In this document: in pieces, positions 1-9,158 of the stretch
How the letters are laid out: every line of letters starts with the position of its first letter
How positions within the stretch are numbered: the stretch's first letter is position 1
Assembly (NCBI RefSeq): GCF_005146945.1
Contig: NZ_SWMS01000011.1
Location: 62,001-126,000 of the forward strand
Source: Prauserella endophytica
GTDB lineage: Bacteria; Actinomycetota; Actinomycetes; Mycobacteriales; Pseudonocardiaceae
Direction of reading: 5' to 3'
DNA length: 64,000 nucleotides
Made by a program: the position numbers and the translations under genes
Notes under the pieces: generated by a model
Database searches by the model: none
Told to the model about the DNA's origin: nothing
The model's input: the letters and a program-made list of their open reading frames with translations, nothing else

Positions 1-1
1 C

Positions 2-904
2 ACCGCGACGACCGACGCCGACGCGCTGCTCGCGCTGAGGCCCGACTGCGTCGTCTACACGGCGATGGCCGACGACCGCATCACCGAGGCGCTCGACGAC
101 CTGTGCCGCATCCTGCGCGCGGGCGTCAACGTGGTCTCCAGCAGTCCCGTCTTTCTCCAGTACCCCGACGGCGTCGTGCCGAAGGAGCTGTCGGACCCCG
201 TGCGCGAAGCGGCGGCCGAGGGCGGGGTTTCCCTGTGGGTCAACGGAATCGACCCCGGTTTCGCCAACGACTGGCTGCCGCTCGTGCTCACCGGCGTCTG
301 CGAGCGCATCGACGAGGTGCGCTGCCTGGAGATCCTCGACTACTCCACCTACGACAACCGCAAGGTCCTCTTCGACATCATGGGCTTCGGCTCGCCGCTG
401 GAGGACAAGCCGCTGCTGTTGCAGCCGGGGGTACTGACGCTCGCGTGGGGCAGCGTCGTGCGCCAGCTCGCGGCAGGGCTCGGCGTGGAGCTGGACGCCG
501 TGGAGGAGCACCACGAGCGGCTGCCCGCACCGGAGACGTTCGACATCCCGTCCGGCACGATCGAACGCGGCACCGCCGCCGCACTGCGGTTCGAGATCAG
601 GGGCATGCTCGGCGGGAAGCCCGCCTGCGTGCTGGAACACGTGACCCGGCTGCGGCCCGACCTCGGCCCGGACTGGCCGCAGCCCTCCGGCCAGGGGTGC
701 TACCGCGTACAGGTGACCGGCGAGCCGAACTACACGCTGGACCTGCGCCTGCTCGGCACCGACGGCGACCACAACACCGCGGGACTCAAGGCGACCGCCA
801 TGCGGCTGGTGAACGCCGTGCCCGCCGTCGTGGCGGCCGCGCCCGGGCTACTGACCGGGCTCGACCTTCCGCTCGTCACCGGCAGGGGACTCCTCCGCCG
901 CTGA
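2..904 (+). CDS. Dihydrodipicolinate reductase-like NAD(P)-dependent amine dehydrogenase, 5' truncated
   Basis: The frame is open from the window edge and about 300 residues are visible; the start lies outside. The visible N-terminal part (ALLALRPDCVVYTAMADDR) is the end of a Rossmann domain of dihydrodipicolinate reductase type. It is followed by GVNVVSSSPVFLQYP and a C-terminal domain with the NGIDPGFANDWLPL segment. This architecture is that of the 2,4-diaminopentanoate dehydrogenase/amine dehydrogenase relatives rather than of lysine-pathway DapB, so the substrate is unknown. Its last 57 bases overlap the 3' end of the convergent lgt gene. Family assignment is fairly secure; the reaction is not. 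Confidence 0.75.
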   Translation, partial: TATTDADALLALRPDCVVYTAMADDRITEALDDLCRILRAGVNVVSSSPVFLQYPDGVVPKELSDPVREAAAEGGVSLWVNGIDPGFANDWLPLVLTGVCERIDEVRCLEILDYSTYDNRKVLFDIMGFGSPLEDKPLLLQPGVLTLAWGSVVRQLAAGLGVELDAVEEHHERLPAPETFDIPSGTIERGTAAALRFEIRGMLGGKPACVLEHVTRLRPDLGPDWPQPSGQGCYRVQVTGEPNYTLDLRLLGTDGDHNTAGLKATAMRLVNAVPAVVAAAPGLLTGLDLPLVTGRGLLRR

Positions 905-1888
905 GTCCGCCTCCTTCTCGCCCTCGTCCTGGTCGCCCTTGTCCTCGGCGTCCTTGTCCGACGACGGTTCCGCCGCGGCGCCGGTGTCGTCGTCCGGCTC
1001 CGGTTCGTCGGTGTTGAGCGTCGCCGGATCCTCGCGAGGGCCCAGCTTGCGGGCGTAGACGAAGTACGCGACGGCGCCGGCGAAGAGAACCATCGAGGTC
1101 CACACGTTGACGCGCAGACCGAGGATCTCGTTGGCCTGGTCGGTGCGCATGAGCTCGATCCAGAACCGGCCCGCGGTGTAACCGGCGACGTAGAGCGCGA
1201 AGACGCGGCCGTGCCCGAGGCGGAACCTCCGGTCCGCCCACACGATCAGCAGCGCTACCCCGAGGTTCCACAGCAGCTCGTACAGGAACGTCGGGTGCAC
1301 GACCTCCACTGGCACGTCGCTGATGGCGACACCGTTCAGCGGGTCCTCGACCAGCGGGTTGTCGGGGTCGACGCGCCGGTAGATCTCCAGGCCCCACGGC
1401 AGGTCGGTCGGACCGCCGTAGAGTTCCTGGTTGAAGTAGTTGCCGAGCCTGCCGATCGCCTGCGCGACGACGATCCCGGGCGCGATGGCGTCGGCGACGG
1501 CCGGGAGCGGGATGCCCCTGCGGCGGCACGCGATCCACGCGCCCACGCCGCCGAGCGCGATCGCGCCCCAGATGCCGAGCCCGCCGTCCCAGATGTAGAG
1601 CGCCCTGATCGGGTCCTTGCCCTCACCGAAGTACAGCTGGGCGTCGGTGATGACGTGGTAGAGCCGGCCACCGATGAGTCCGAACGGCACGGCGAACACC
1701 GCGATGTCGACGATCGTGCCCTTGGACCCACCGCGTTGCGCCCACCTGCGCTCGCCCCACCAGATGGCCACGATGATCCCGACGATGATGCACAGCGCGT
1801 ACATCCGCAGCGGAATCGGCCCGAGTTCGTACACCCCCCGGTCCGGGCTGGGGATGTTCGCGAGGAAGACTGCCGACGCGGTGTTCAC
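848..1888 (-). CDS. lgt: Prolipoprotein diacylglyceryl transferase
   Basis: Lgt transfers diacylglycerol from phosphatidylglycerol to the lipobox cysteine of prolipoproteins in the membrane, the first step of lipoprotein maturation. The 346-residue protein starts with GTG and has about seven hydrophobic segments. It carries the family signature GRLGNYFNQELYGGPTD near residues 145-160 and a later HPTFLYE motif. The last ~60 residues are a strongly acidic Asp/Glu/Ala tail, common in actinobacterial Lgt and absent from the enterobacterial enzyme. It lies downstream of trpA as in mycobacteria, but a TACGGT hexamer six bases before the GTG suggests its own leaderless promoter. Confidence 0.95.
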   Translation of the reverse strand: MNTASAVFLANIPSPDRGVYELGPIPLRMYALCIIVGIIVAIWWGERRWAQRGGSKGTIVDIAVFAVPFGLIGGRLYHVITDAQLYFGEGKDPIRALYIWDGGLGIWGAIALGGVGAWIACRRRGIPLPAVADAIAPGIVVAQAIGRLGNYFNQELYGGPTDLPWGLEIYRRVDPDNPLVEDPLNGVAISDVPVEVVHPTFLYELLWNLGVALLIVWADRRFRLGHGRVFALYVAGYTAGRFWIELMRTDQANEILGLRVNVWTSMVLFAGAVAYFVYARKLGPREDPATLNTDEPEPDDDTGAAAEPSSDKDAEDKGDQDEGEKEADSAAEESPAGDERKVEPGQ

Positions 1889-1894
1889 GGGCCA

Positions 1895-1900
1895 ACCGTA
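1895..1900 (-). promoter_or_regulatory. -10 element of a leaderless lgt promoter
   Basis: On the minus strand TACGGT ends six bases before the GTG start of lgt, the spacing expected if transcription begins at the start codon. No Shine-Dalgarno sequence is present. Inferred from sequence only. Confidence 0.5.
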
Positions 1901-1917
1901 GCGTGAGCGCCGTCGCC

Positions 1918-2063
1918 TCAGCCGCCGAGGCTCATCTCGGCCGGGAACGGCCTGGGCAGCGTCAGCGTGCCGCCCTACTCTTGGCGATCTGCGTGTAGGC
2001 GCCGTCCACGAGCTCGACAGCGCCGCCTAGGGCCAGGACGTCGGCGACCGTCCACTCACCGTG
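1918..2063 (-). pseudogene. Remnant of a Uma2-family (DUF820) endonuclease-like gene
   Basis: Reading the minus strand, 2063 to about 1990 encodes HGEWTVADVLAL, then GGAVELVDGAYTQIA, which match the conserved N-terminus of Uma2-family proteins (WTVADLLALP...YELVDG). After a frame change, 1978-1918 encodes GGTLTLPRPFPAEMSLGG followed by TGA, resembling the family's C-terminal strand (LTL..PFPV.LDL). The ~100-residue catalytic middle is missing, the frame is broken and an upstream in-frame TGA leaves no usable start. This is a deletion relic between trpA and lgt. Family recognition is by motif only. Confidence 0.6.
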
Positions 2064-2100
2064 GTGCTTCCATCAGGGTGCCACCACCCACCGACGTTTC

Positions 2101-2895
2101 TCAGGCGGCGGGAACGGCGGGACGGCGGACGCCCTCGGCCAGCTCGGCGGCCAGCGCGCCCAGCGCTGCGGTGCCCTCGGCCGCCCTGGTCACCAGCGCC
2201 GAGCCGACGATCACCGCGTCGGCGAACGCTGCCACCTCGGCGGCCTGGTCGCCGGAGCGCACGCCGAGGCCGACGCCGATCGGCAGGTCGGTGTGCTTGC
2301 GGGTGCGTCCCACCAGGTCGGCCGCGCTCGCGCCGACGGACTCGCGGGCGCCGGTCACGCCCATCACCGCGGTGGCGTAGACGAAGCCGGTGGTCGCCTT
2401 GGCCGTCAGCGCGATGCGCTCCTCCGACGACGACGGCGCCACCAGGAAGATCCGGTCCAGCCCGTGCTGGTCGGACGCGGTGAGCCAGTCGCCCGCCTCG
2501 TCCGGCGTCAGGTCCGGCGTGATGAGGCCGAGGCCGCCCGCCGCGGCGAGGTCCCTGGCGAACCGGTCGACGCCGTAGTGGAACACCGGGTTCCAGTAGG
2601 TCATCACCACGGCGCGCCCGCCGCGCGACGCGACCGACTCGACGACCTCGAACACGTGCCTGAGGCGGAAGCCGTTGCGCAGCGCGGTGTCGGCGGCGGC
2701 CTGGATCGTCGGACCGTCCATGACCGGATCGGAGTAGGGCACGCCCACCTCGACCAGGTCGGCGCCCGCGTCGATGGTCGCGGCCAGCAGGTCCTTCGAC
2801 TCGCCGACGGTCGGGTACCCGGCCGGCAGATAGCCGACCAGCGCGGCCCGCTTCTCCGCGCGGGTCCCCTCGAACAGCTGGGCCAGCCGGCTCAC
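2101..2895 (-). CDS. trpA: Tryptophan synthase alpha subunit
   Basis: Cleaves indole-3-glycerol phosphate to indole and glyceraldehyde-3-phosphate, passing indole to TrpB. 264 residues, a TIM barrel of normal length. [19 protein letters not shown] (about residues 45-63) holds the catalytic Glu, and [13 protein letters not shown] the second catalytic Asp region. The GTG start overlaps the trpB stop in a GTGA, so translation is probably coupled. An open frame continues upstream into trpB in a different frame but is a high-GC artefact. Last gene of the trp run; the next gene downstream is the Uma2 relic. Confidence 0.96.
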   Translation of the reverse strand: MSRLAQLFEGTRAEKRAALVGYLPAGYPTVGESKDLLAATIDAGADLVEVGVPYSDPVMDGPTIQAAADTALRNGFRLRHVFEVVESVASRGGRAVVMTYWNPVFHYGVDRFARDLAAAGGLGLITPDLTPDEAGDWLTASDQHGLDRIFLVAPSSSEERIALTAKATTGFVYATAVMGVTGARESVGASAADLVGRTRKHTDLPIGVGLGVRSGDQAAEVAAFADAVIVGSALVTRAAEGTAALGALAAELAEGVRRPAVPAA

Positions 2896-4139
2896 ACGTC
2901 CTCCACGAGCTTGAAGTAGCGCGCCGCGGTGTCCACGTCCTTGTCGCCCCTGCCGGAGAGGCTCACGAGGATGTGGCCGTCCTCGCCGAGCTCCTTGCCC
3001 AGCTTGAGCGCGCCGGCCAGCGCGTGGGCCGACTCGATGGCGGGAATGATGCCCTCGGTGCGCGAGAGCAGCTGGAACGCCTCCATCGCCTCGGCGTCGG
3101 TGACCGCGCGGTACTCCGCCCGCCCGGTGTCCTTGAGCCACGAGTGCTCGGGGCCGACGCCGGGGTAGTCGAGACCCGCGGAGATCGAGTACGCCTCGAT
3201 GGTCTGCCCGTCCTCGTCCTGCAGCAGGTACGACAGCGCGCCGTGCAGCGTGCCGGGCGTGCCCTCGGTCAGGGTCGCGCCGTGCTCGCCGGTCTCGATG
3301 CCCTTGCCGCCCGGCTCGAGGCCGACCAGGCGCACGCCGGGGTCGTCGATGAAGCCGTGGAAGATGCCGATCGCGTTGGACCCGCCGCCCACGCACGCGG
3401 CGACCGCGTCGGGCAGCCGCCCGGTCAGCTCGAGGATCTGCTTGCGCGCCTCCTCGCCGATGACCTTGTGGAAGTTGCGCACCATCACCGGGAAGGGGTG
3501 CGCGCCCGCGGCTGTGCCCAGCAGGTAGTGCGTGGTGTCCACATTGGTCACCCAGTCGCGCAGCGCCTCGTTGATGGCGTCCTTGAGCGTGCGGGAGCCC
3601 GTCTTCACCGGGATCACCTCGGCGCCGAGCAGCCGCATCCTGGCGACGTTGAGCGCCTGCCGCTCGGTGTCGACCTCGCCCATGTAGACCACGCACTCGA
3701 GGTCGAGCAGGGCGCACGCGGTGGCCGTGGCCACGCCGTGCTGACCGGCCCCGGTCTCGGCGATCACGCGCTTCTTGCCCATGCGCCTGGTGAGCAGCGC
3801 CTGGCCCAACACGTTGTTGATCTTGTGGGAGCCGGTGTGGTTCAGGTCCTCGCGCTTGAGGAAGATCCGCGCTCCCCCGGCGTGCTCGGCGAACCGCGGC
3901 GCCTCGGTGAGCAGCGACGGCCTGCCCGCGTAGCCGGAGAGCAGGCGCGCGAACTCGCCGGTGAACTCGGGGTCGAGCCTGGCCTTGTCGTACTCGGCCG
4001 ACAGCTCGTCGAGCGCGCCCATGAGCGCCTCGGGCAGGAACCGGCCGCCGTAGGGGCCGAAGTGACCCCGCTCGTCCGGGTCGTGGCTGGTGCGTTGCTG
4101 CTTGGGGTCCTTGTCGGTCACCGGCTCGGCCTCGGGCAT
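2892..4139 (-). CDS. trpB: Tryptophan synthase beta subunit
   Basis: PLP enzyme that joins indole and serine to make tryptophan. 415 residues. GRFLPEALM near the N-terminus, [17 protein letters not shown] with the PLP-binding Lys, the GAGQHG loop and the glycine-rich GGGSNAIG phosphate-binding loop are all intact. It overlaps trpC by 22 bases and trpA by 4, so trpCBA is one tightly packed translational unit. The ~20-residue charged N-terminal extension ([16 protein letters not shown]) precedes the conserved core and is probably disordered. Confidence 0.97.
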   Translation of the reverse strand: MPEAEPVTDKDPKQQRTSHDPDERGHFGPYGGRFLPEALMGALDELSAEYDKARLDPEFTGEFARLLSGYAGRPSLLTEAPRFAEHAGGARIFLKREDLNHTGSHKINNVLGQALLTRRMGKKRVIAETGAGQHGVATATACALLDLECVVYMGEVDTERQALNVARMRLLGAEVIPVKTGSRTLKDAINEALRDWVTNVDTTHYLLGTAAGAHPFPVMVRNFHKVIGEEARKQILELTGRLPDAVAACVGGGSNAIGIFHGFIDDPGVRLVGLEPGGKGIETGEHGATLTEGTPGTLHGALSYLLQDEDGQTIEAYSISAGLDYPGVGPEHSWLKDTGRAEYRAVTDAEAMEAFQLLSRTEGIIPAIESAHALAGALKLGKELGEDGHILVSLSGRGDKDVDTAARYFKLVEDV

Positions 4140-4927
4140 GCCGGGTGCGATCCCGCGGTCACCAGCTTGACGAGCGCGCCCTTCGGGTCGTCCGTGGCGA
4201 CCAGGCCCTCGCCGACGAGCACGGCGTCCGCGCCGTGGCCCGCGTAGGCCATCAGGTCGCCGGGACCGCGCACGCCCGACTCGGCGACCTTGTACGTGTC
4301 CATCGGCAGCCCGGGGGCGAGCCTGCCGAACACGTCGCGATCGACCTCGAGGGTGTGCAGGTTCCGTGCGTTGATGCCGATCACCGACGCGCCCGCCTCC
4401 AGCGCGCGGTCGGCCTCCTCCGCGTTGTGGACCTCGACGAGCGCGGTCATCCCGAGCGACTCGACGCGGTCGAGCAGCGCGACGAGCGCGTTCTGCTCCA
4501 GCGCGGCAACGATCAGCAGCACCATGTCGGCGCCGTGCAGCCGCGCCTCGTGCACCTGGTACGGGCTGACGATGAAGTCCTTGCGCAGGATCGGCACGTC
4601 CACCGCGGCGCGCACGGCGTCCAGGTCGGCGAGCGAGCCGCCGAACCGGCGCTGTTCGGTGAGCACGCTGATGACCCGCGCACCGGCGTCCTCGTAGTCC
4701 TTCGCCAGCGACGCCGGGTCGGCGATCGCGGCCAGGTCCCCCTTCGACGGGCTCCGGCGCTTGACCTCGGCGATCACGCCGATGCCCGACTCGCGCAGGG
4801 CCGACATCACGTCCCGGGGCGGGATCGCTGCCGCCGCACGCCGCTTCAGCTCGTCGAACGGCAGTGCCGCCTCACGCTCGGCGAGGTCGGCCCGCACGCC
4901 CGCGACGATGTCCTCGAGAATGCTCAC
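4118..4927 (-). CDS. trpC: Indole-3-glycerol phosphate synthase
   Basis: Ring-closure and decarboxylation of CdRP to indole-3-glycerol phosphate. 269 residues, monofunctional (no TrpF domain fused). [15 protein letters not shown] carries the catalytic Lys and the KRRSPSKG signature; [29 protein letters not shown] and VAESGV are the other conserved strands. GTG start with a GGTGAGG ribosome-binding site about seven bases upstream. A 145-base gap separates it from the upstream membrane-protein gene. I found no leader peptide or attenuator in that gap. Confidence 0.96.
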   Translation of the reverse strand: MSILEDIVAGVRADLAEREAALPFDELKRRAAAAIPPRDVMSALRESGIGVIAEVKRRSPSKGDLAAIADPASLAKDYEDAGARVISVLTEQRRFGGSLADLDAVRAAVDVPILRKDFIVSPYQVHEARLHGADMVLLIVAALEQNALVALLDRVESLGMTALVEVHNAEEADRALEAGASVIGINARNLHTLEVDRDVFGRLAPGLPMDTYKVAESGVRGPGDLMAYAGHGADAVLVGEGLVATDDPKGALVKLVTAGSHPACPRPSR

Positions 4928-5072
4928 CGGGCAACCTCACCGGCTGTGTGTTCACTCGCAAGGTGGCTCACAAAAACCTTCCCCTTCCCGCCGAAATGAT
5001 GCTAACCCTCGCGGTTCGCCACACCGGCTCCGGGTCGGAATTGCCTTGTCCACCAGTGGGAAAGGGCCGGGG

Positions 5073-5648
5073 TTAACTCCGTGTGGTCGGATCCTCGCCG
5101 TCGGAGAGCGCGTCCCAGAGCTCCTTCTCGGTGTCCTTCGCGGCCCGCTGGCCGCCGGGAGCGGAGTACTTGGCGCCCATGCGGGGCATGCGGTGACCAC
5201 GCCACGTGAGCACGGCGCCGGCGAGCAGCACGAGCACTCCGCCCGCGACGGCCGCCGCGGGACCCCAGAACGTCCGCCGTGGGGCCCCCGCCGATTCCTC
5301 GTAGCCGGGCGCCCAGCCGGACCAGGTCACGTCGTAGGCGTCGCCGTTCAGCGCCAGGTAGAGGATCAGCGCGCCGACGACCACGAGCAGCACGCCCAGT
5401 ACGCGCCGGGCAACGCCCCGGACGGCGAGCACCGCGGCCACGGCCGCGAGCGTGAGCAGCGCCAGCGGCACCGGCCACGTCATGAGGTCGCCGCCGGAGA
5501 GGTCGTCGGCGAGCCTGCCGTCGATGGTCAGCCCGCGCGGCACGTCGATCCACGTCAGCCCCGACGTGCCCCACAGCGCCGCGGCGCCGAGCAACAGCGC
5601 GACCACCACTATCCACAGTGGACGCTTGTTGGCCGGGCTCTCAGACAC
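5073..5648 (-). CDS. Trp-operon-associated membrane protein (Trp_oprn_chp family)
   Basis: 191 residues with four hydrophobic segments: [19 protein letters not shown], a pair around residues 55-95, and one before the basic C-terminal tail. The second half of the first segment and the following TWIDVPRG stretch are typical of the Trp_oprn_chp family, found between trpE and trpC in actinobacteria (Rv1610 position). Function unknown; location suggests a membrane role linked to tryptophan or aromatic compounds. It overlaps the trpE stop by eight bases, implying co-translation with trpE. Confidence 0.85.
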   Translation of the reverse strand: MSESPANKRPLWIVVVALLLGAAALWGTSGLTWIDVPRGLTIDGRLADDLSGGDLMTWPVPLALLTLAAVAAVLAVRGVARRVLGVLLVVVGALILYLALNGDAYDVTWSGWAPGYEESAGAPRRTFWGPAAAVAGGVLVLLAGAVLTWRGHRMPRMGAKYSAPGGQRAAKDTEKELWDALSDGEDPTTRS

Positions 5649-7197
5649 GGGTCGCGTCCAGGGACGTCGCGGGGGCCAGCGTGTTGGCGGCGGCGACGGC
5701 GGAGAGCACGGTGCGGGCCTTGTTGAGCGACTCGTTGTCCTCGTAGTCGGCGTCCGAGTCGGCGACCACGCCGCCGCCGGCCTGCACGTACGCCACGCCG
5801 TCCTTCATGAGCGCGGTGCGGATCGCGATCGCGGTGTCCGCGTCGCCCGCGAAGTCGAGGTAGCCGACCACACCGCCGTAGAGGCCCCGCCGCGTCGGCT
5901 CCAGCTCCTCGATCAGCTCCATCGCGCGCACCTTGGGCGCACCGGAGAGCGTGCCGGCCGGGAAGCACGCCAGCACCGCGTCGAACGCCGTCCTGCCTTC
6001 CGCGAGTTCGCCCGTGACGGTGGAGACGATGTGCATCACGTGGCTGTAGCGCTCGATCGCGAAGAAGTCGACGACGTGCACCGAGCCGGGTCGGCACACC
6101 TTCCCGAGGTCGTTGCGCCCGAGGTCGACGAGCATGAGGTGCTCGGCGCGCTCCTTCTCGTCGGCGAGCAGGTCCTTGGCCAGCTGCGCGTCCTCCTCGG
6201 GGTCGACGCCGCGCCAGCGGGTGCCTGCGATCGGGTGGGTGGTCGCCCTGCCGTCGCGCACGGTGACCAGCGACTCCGGGCTGGAGCCGACGATGTCGAA
6301 GCCCTCCAGCCGCAGCAGGTACATGTACGGGCTCGGGTTCGAGGTGCGCAGCACCCGGTAGACGTCCAGCGCGTCGGCGCCGGTGCGCATCTCGAAGCGC
6401 TGCGAGGGCACGACCTGGAACGCCTCGCCCGCGTGGATCGCCTCGCGGGCCGCCTCGACGGCCGCGTGGAAGTCCTCCTTCGCCCTCCGCCGCGTGAACT
6501 CCGGCGCGGGCCGCTCGAACACCGCGTTGGTCGCGGGTGCGGGCGCGGCGAGCAGCCGGGTCATCTCCTCGATGCGACGGACGGCGTCGTCGTAGGCGGC
6601 GTCCACGCGCTCGGGCGAGTCGTCCCAGTTCACGGCGTTGGCGATGAGCGTGACGGTGCCCTCGTGGTGGTCGAACGCGGCGAGGTCGGTCGCCAGGAGC
6701 ATCGTCAGCTCGGGAATGTCGATGTCCTTCTCGGCCAGCTCGGGCAGCCGCTCCAGCCAGCGGACGGTGTCGTAGCCGATGTAGCCGACCATGCCGCCGG
6801 TGAGCGGCGGCATGCCGGGCAGGGGCTCGGTGTGCAGGGTCGAGAGGGTCTCGCGCAGCACGGTCAGCGGATCGCCCTCGGTGGGCAGTCCGACGACGGG
6901 TGTGCCGGTCCACACGGCCTTGCCGTCGCGCACGGTGAGCGCGGCAGGGCTGCGCACGCCGATGAACGACCAGCGCGACCAGGACTCCCCGTTCTCAGCC
7001 GATTCCAGCAGGAACGTGCCGGGACGGTCCCCGGCCAGCTTGCGGTAGAGCGCGACCGGGGTGTCCGCGTCGGCGAGCAGCCGCCGGACCACCGGGATGA
7101 CGCGCCGGTCCTCCGCGAAGGCACGGAAGTCCTCCCGGCTCGGGCTGATCGCCCCGAGCCCGGAACCACCGGTGTCGACAGAACGGGCAGTTACCAT
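5641..7197 (-). CDS. trpE: Anthranilate synthase component I
   Basis: Converts chorismate plus ammonia or glutamine nitrogen to anthranilate. 518 residues. The N-terminal domain carries [19 protein letters not shown], whose LLES motif is the tryptophan feedback site, so the enzyme is probably end-product inhibited. The chorismate-binding domain has [19 protein letters not shown] and IAGTRWRG. The partner glutaminase TrpG and TrpD are not in this window. First gene of trpE-membrane protein-trpCBA. Upstream, CACAAT lies six bases before the ATG, a possible leaderless -10. No attenuator-like Trp-rich leader was found, so regulation is probably allosteric or by the neighbouring repressor. Confidence 0.97.
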   Translation of the reverse strand: MVTARSVDTGGSGLGAISPSREDFRAFAEDRRVIPVVRRLLADADTPVALYRKLAGDRPGTFLLESAENGESWSRWSFIGVRSPAALTVRDGKAVWTGTPVVGLPTEGDPLTVLRETLSTLHTEPLPGMPPLTGGMVGYIGYDTVRWLERLPELAEKDIDIPELTMLLATDLAAFDHHEGTVTLIANAVNWDDSPERVDAAYDDAVRRIEEMTRLLAAPAPATNAVFERPAPEFTRRRAKEDFHAAVEAAREAIHAGEAFQVVPSQRFEMRTGADALDVYRVLRTSNPSPYMYLLRLEGFDIVGSSPESLVTVRDGRATTHPIAGTRWRGVDPEEDAQLAKDLLADEKERAEHLMLVDLGRNDLGKVCRPGSVHVVDFFAIERYSHVMHIVSTVTGELAEGRTAFDAVLACFPAGTLSGAPKVRAMELIEELEPTRRGLYGGVVGYLDFAGDADTAIAIRTALMKDGVAYVQAGGGVVADSDADYEDNESLNKARTVLSAVAAANTLAPATSLDATRV

Positions 7198-7203
7198 GCG
7201 GTT

Positions 7204-7209
7204 ATTGTG
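7204..7209 (-). promoter_or_regulatory. Possible -10 element for trpE
   Basis: CACAAT on the minus strand ends six bases before the trpE ATG. It matches four of six consensus positions, weaker than the other leaderless hexamers in this window. Confidence 0.3.
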
Positions 7210-7243
7210 CCGCCGCGGCTTTCGGCGGCACCCACCGGGGATT

Positions 7244-7263
7244 AATTCACTGACTGTTGAATT
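7244..7263. promoter_or_regulatory. Candidate TetR operator between trpE and a tetR gene
   Basis: AATTCA-N8-TGAATT is a perfect six-base inverted repeat in the 83-base divergent gap, 35 bases from the trpE promoter hexamer and 17 bases before the regulator ATG. The AT-rich arms stand out in this GC-rich sequence. Probable autoregulatory operator of the TetR protein; an effect on trpE is possible. Confidence 0.5.
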
Positions 7264-7280
7264 TCTGACCTCGGTGGTTC

Positions 7281-7913
7281 ATGATGGGCCACGTGACCAC
7301 CGCGAAAGAAGAGCCCGCCCGCCGCAGGGGCCGCCGCCCCGCGGGCGAGGACACCAAGGCGGCGCTGCTCGACGCCGCCAGAGCCGTGTTCGCCGAGAGC
7401 GGCTACGAGGGCGCCACCGTGCGGGCCATCGCCTCCCGCGCCGGCGTGGACCCCGCGATGGTCAACCACTGGTTCGGCGGCAAGGACGGCCTGTTCGCCA
7501 AGGCCGTGCTGCACGTGCCGTTCGACATCAACGAGGTGGTCGAGACGGTGACGGCAGGCGGTCCCGACAAGCTCGGCGAGAACATCGTGCGCACGTTCCT
7601 CACCCGCTGGGACGGCGCGGGCGGCGAGTCCTTCGTCGCCCTCATCCGCAGCGTCACCACCAAGCCCGAGGCGCTGCAGACGCTGCGGACCATCCTGGTC
7701 AACAGGATCTTCACCAACGTCGTCAGGACGGCGGACAGCGACCGCCCCGAGCTGCGGGCAGGCCTTGGCGCGACCCAGATGATCGGCCTGGGCATGGCCC
7801 GCTACGTCGCGCAGATCGAGCCCGTGGCCTCCGCCGACATCGAGACGCTCGTGGCCACGATCGCCCCGAACCTCCAGCGCTACCTCACCGGGGCGCTGGA
7901 CGTTCCCGCCTGA
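7281..7913 (+). CDS. TetR-family repressor
   Basis: 210 residues. The N-terminal helix-turn-helix spans about residues 25-70: [52 protein letters not shown], interrupted here only by its normal turns. The C-terminal ligand domain resembles that of the second TetR at 9159, with matching [11 protein letters not shown] / QMMGVALLRYV stretches. The basic [11 protein letters not shown]-terminus is typical. ATG at 7281 is used; GTG at 7293 is an alternative, preceded by CATGAT seven bases upstream. Its 3' end overlaps convergent hisI by 34 bases. Ligand unknown. Confidence 0.88.
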   Translation: MMGHVTTAKEEPARRRGRRPAGEDTKAALLDAARAVFAESGYEGATVRAIASRAGVDPAMVNHWFGGKDGLFAKAVLHVPFDINEVVETVTAGGPDKLGENIVRTFLTRWDGAGGESFVALIRSVTTKPEALQTLRTILVNRIFTNVVRTADSDRPELRAGLGATQMIGLGMARYVAQIEPVASADIETLVATIAPNLQRYLTGALDVPA

Positions 7914-8269
7914 TCGTCGGCATCGTCCGCGAGCAGCAGCCGCTCGTCGGTGTCGAAGCACGTGTGGGTGCCCGTGTGGCAGGCGGGGCCCGTCTGGTCC
8001 ACGCGCACCAGCAGCGTGTCGGCGTCGCAGTCGAGGCGCACCTCGCGCACGTGCTGGATGTGCCCCGACGTCTCGCCCTTCACCCACAGCCGCCGCCTGC
8101 TGCGCGAGTAGTACGTCGCGCGCCGCGTGGTGAGCGTCCGCTCCAGCGCCTCGTCGTTCATCCACGCCACCATGAGCACCTGGGACGTGCTGTGCTCCTG
8201 CACGACGGCGCACACGAGGCCGTCGGGCGTGCGCTTCAGGCGCTCCGCGAGTTCGGCATCGAGCGTCAC
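7880..8269 (-). CDS. hisI: Phosphoribosyl-AMP cyclohydrolase
   Basis: Opens the adenine ring of phosphoribosyl-AMP in histidine synthesis. 129 residues, the monofunctional cyclohydrolase without the HisE domain. [28 protein letters not shown] and [20 protein letters not shown] are the family motifs; the Cys residues and Asp of the last one are zinc/magnesium ligands. The GTG start overlaps the hisF stop in GTGA, indicating coupling. The reading frame remains open upstream inside hisF, which should not be taken as coding. Confidence 0.95.
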   Translation of the reverse strand: MTLDAELAERLKRTPDGLVCAVVQEHSTSQVLMVAWMNDEALERTLTTRRATYYSRSRRRLWVKGETSGHIQHVREVRLDCDADTLLVRVDQTGPACHTGTHTCFDTDERLLLADDADDQAGTSSAPVR

Positions 8270-9039
8270 CGGACCACGACCCCCGCACCACGCAGGGCGT
8301 CCTTGACCTCGCCGATCTTGAGCTGGCCGAAGTGGAAGACGCTCGCGGCGAGCACCGCGTCGGCCCCGGCCTCGACGGCGGGCGGGAAGTGCTCGACCGC
8401 CCCTGCGCCGCCGCTCGCGATCACCGGCACGCGCACGGCCGCGCGCGTCAGGCGGATCAGCTCCAGGTCGAAGCCCGCCTTCGTGCCGTCGGCGTCCATC
8501 GAGTTGAGCAGGATCTCGCCGACGCCCAGTTCCTCGCCCCGCGCGGCCCATTCGACCGCGTCGATCCCGGTGCCGTTACGGCCACCGTGCGTGGTCACCT
8601 CGAAGCCGGACGCCGTGGGCTCGCGCCCCTCCGGAACCCGGCGCGCGTCCACCGACAACACGACGCACTGCGCGCCGAAGCGGCGCGAGGCCTCGCGCAG
8701 CAGCTCGGGCCTGGCGATCGCGGCGGTGTTGACGCTGACCTTGTCGGCGCCCGCGCGGAGCAGCCGGTTCACGTCGTCCGTGGTCCGCACGCCGCCGCCG
8801 ACGGTCAGTGGGATGAACACCTGCTCGGCGGTGCGGCGCACGACGTCGAAGGTGGTCTCGCGGTTGCCCGAGGACGCGGTGACGTCGAGGAAGGTCAGCT
8901 CGTCGGCGCCCTCCGCGTCGTACACGCGCGCCAGCTCCACCGGGTCGCCGGCGTCCCGCAGATCCGCGAAGTTCACACCTTTGACGACCCGTCCCGCGTC
9001 CACGTCGAGACACGGGATCACCCTCACCGCAACGGACAT
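8266..9039 (-). CDS. hisF: Imidazole glycerol phosphate synthase cyclase subunit
   Basis: Works with HisH to make imidazole glycerol phosphate and AICAR. 257 residues, (beta/alpha)8 barrel. [15 protein letters not shown] holds the catalytic Asp near residue 12; CVVLSVDAR holds the second catalytic Asp; [11 protein letters not shown] and [11 protein letters not shown] are the phosphate-binding loops. Its glutaminase partner HisH is about 5 kb to the right. TAAGCT six bases before the ATG suggests a separate leaderless promoter, so hisF-hisI is probably its own unit although co-oriented with hisH and priA. Confidence 0.96.
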   Translation of the reverse strand: MSVAVRVIPCLDVDAGRVVKGVNFADLRDAGDPVELARVYDAEGADELTFLDVTASSGNRETTFDVVRRTAEQVFIPLTVGGGVRTTDDVNRLLRAGADKVSVNTAAIARPELLREASRRFGAQCVVLSVDARRVPEGREPTASGFEVTTHGGRNGTGIDAVEWAARGEELGVGEILLNSMDADGTKAGFDLELIRLTRAAVRVPVIASGGAGAVEHFPPAVEAGADAVLAASVFHFGQLKIGEVKDALRGAGVVVR

Positions 9040-9045
9040 GTCACC

Positions 9046-9051
9046 AGCTTA
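9046..9051 (-). promoter_or_regulatory. -10 element of a leaderless hisF promoter
   Basis: TAAGCT on the minus strand, six bases before the hisF ATG, with no ribosome-binding site between. Confidence 0.5.
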
Positions 9052-9145
9052 GGGTTCGTCGCCGCAGGCGGGCCGGGCAGCCGTGCGGACCCCCGGACAT
9101 ATCTACTCGGTAACGGTTTCGTGGTGCCCGCGTTCACCGGCCGCC

Positions 9146-9151
9146 TAAGCT
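9146..9151 (+). promoter_or_regulatory. -10 element of a leaderless tetR promoter
   Basis: TAAGCT ends seven bases before the ATG at 9159; no Shine-Dalgarno sequence is present. Confidence 0.5.
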
Positions 9152-9158
9152 CGATCGC

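Noticed and set aside
103-1017. Numerous long Arg/Ala/Gly-rich frames opposite or within real genes across the window
   Set aside because: They arise from high GC at third codon positions; none shows motifs, ribosome-binding sites or length agreement with a family.
2896-3717. Open frame continuing upstream of trpA through trpB
   Set aside because: It is a different frame of trpB; the encoded sequence is Arg/Gly-rich with no family similarity, and trpA has a coupled GTG start at 2895.
4928-5072. Tryptophan attenuator or T-box before trpC
   Set aside because: No Trp-codon leader, no antiterminator/terminator pair and no T-box sequence were found.
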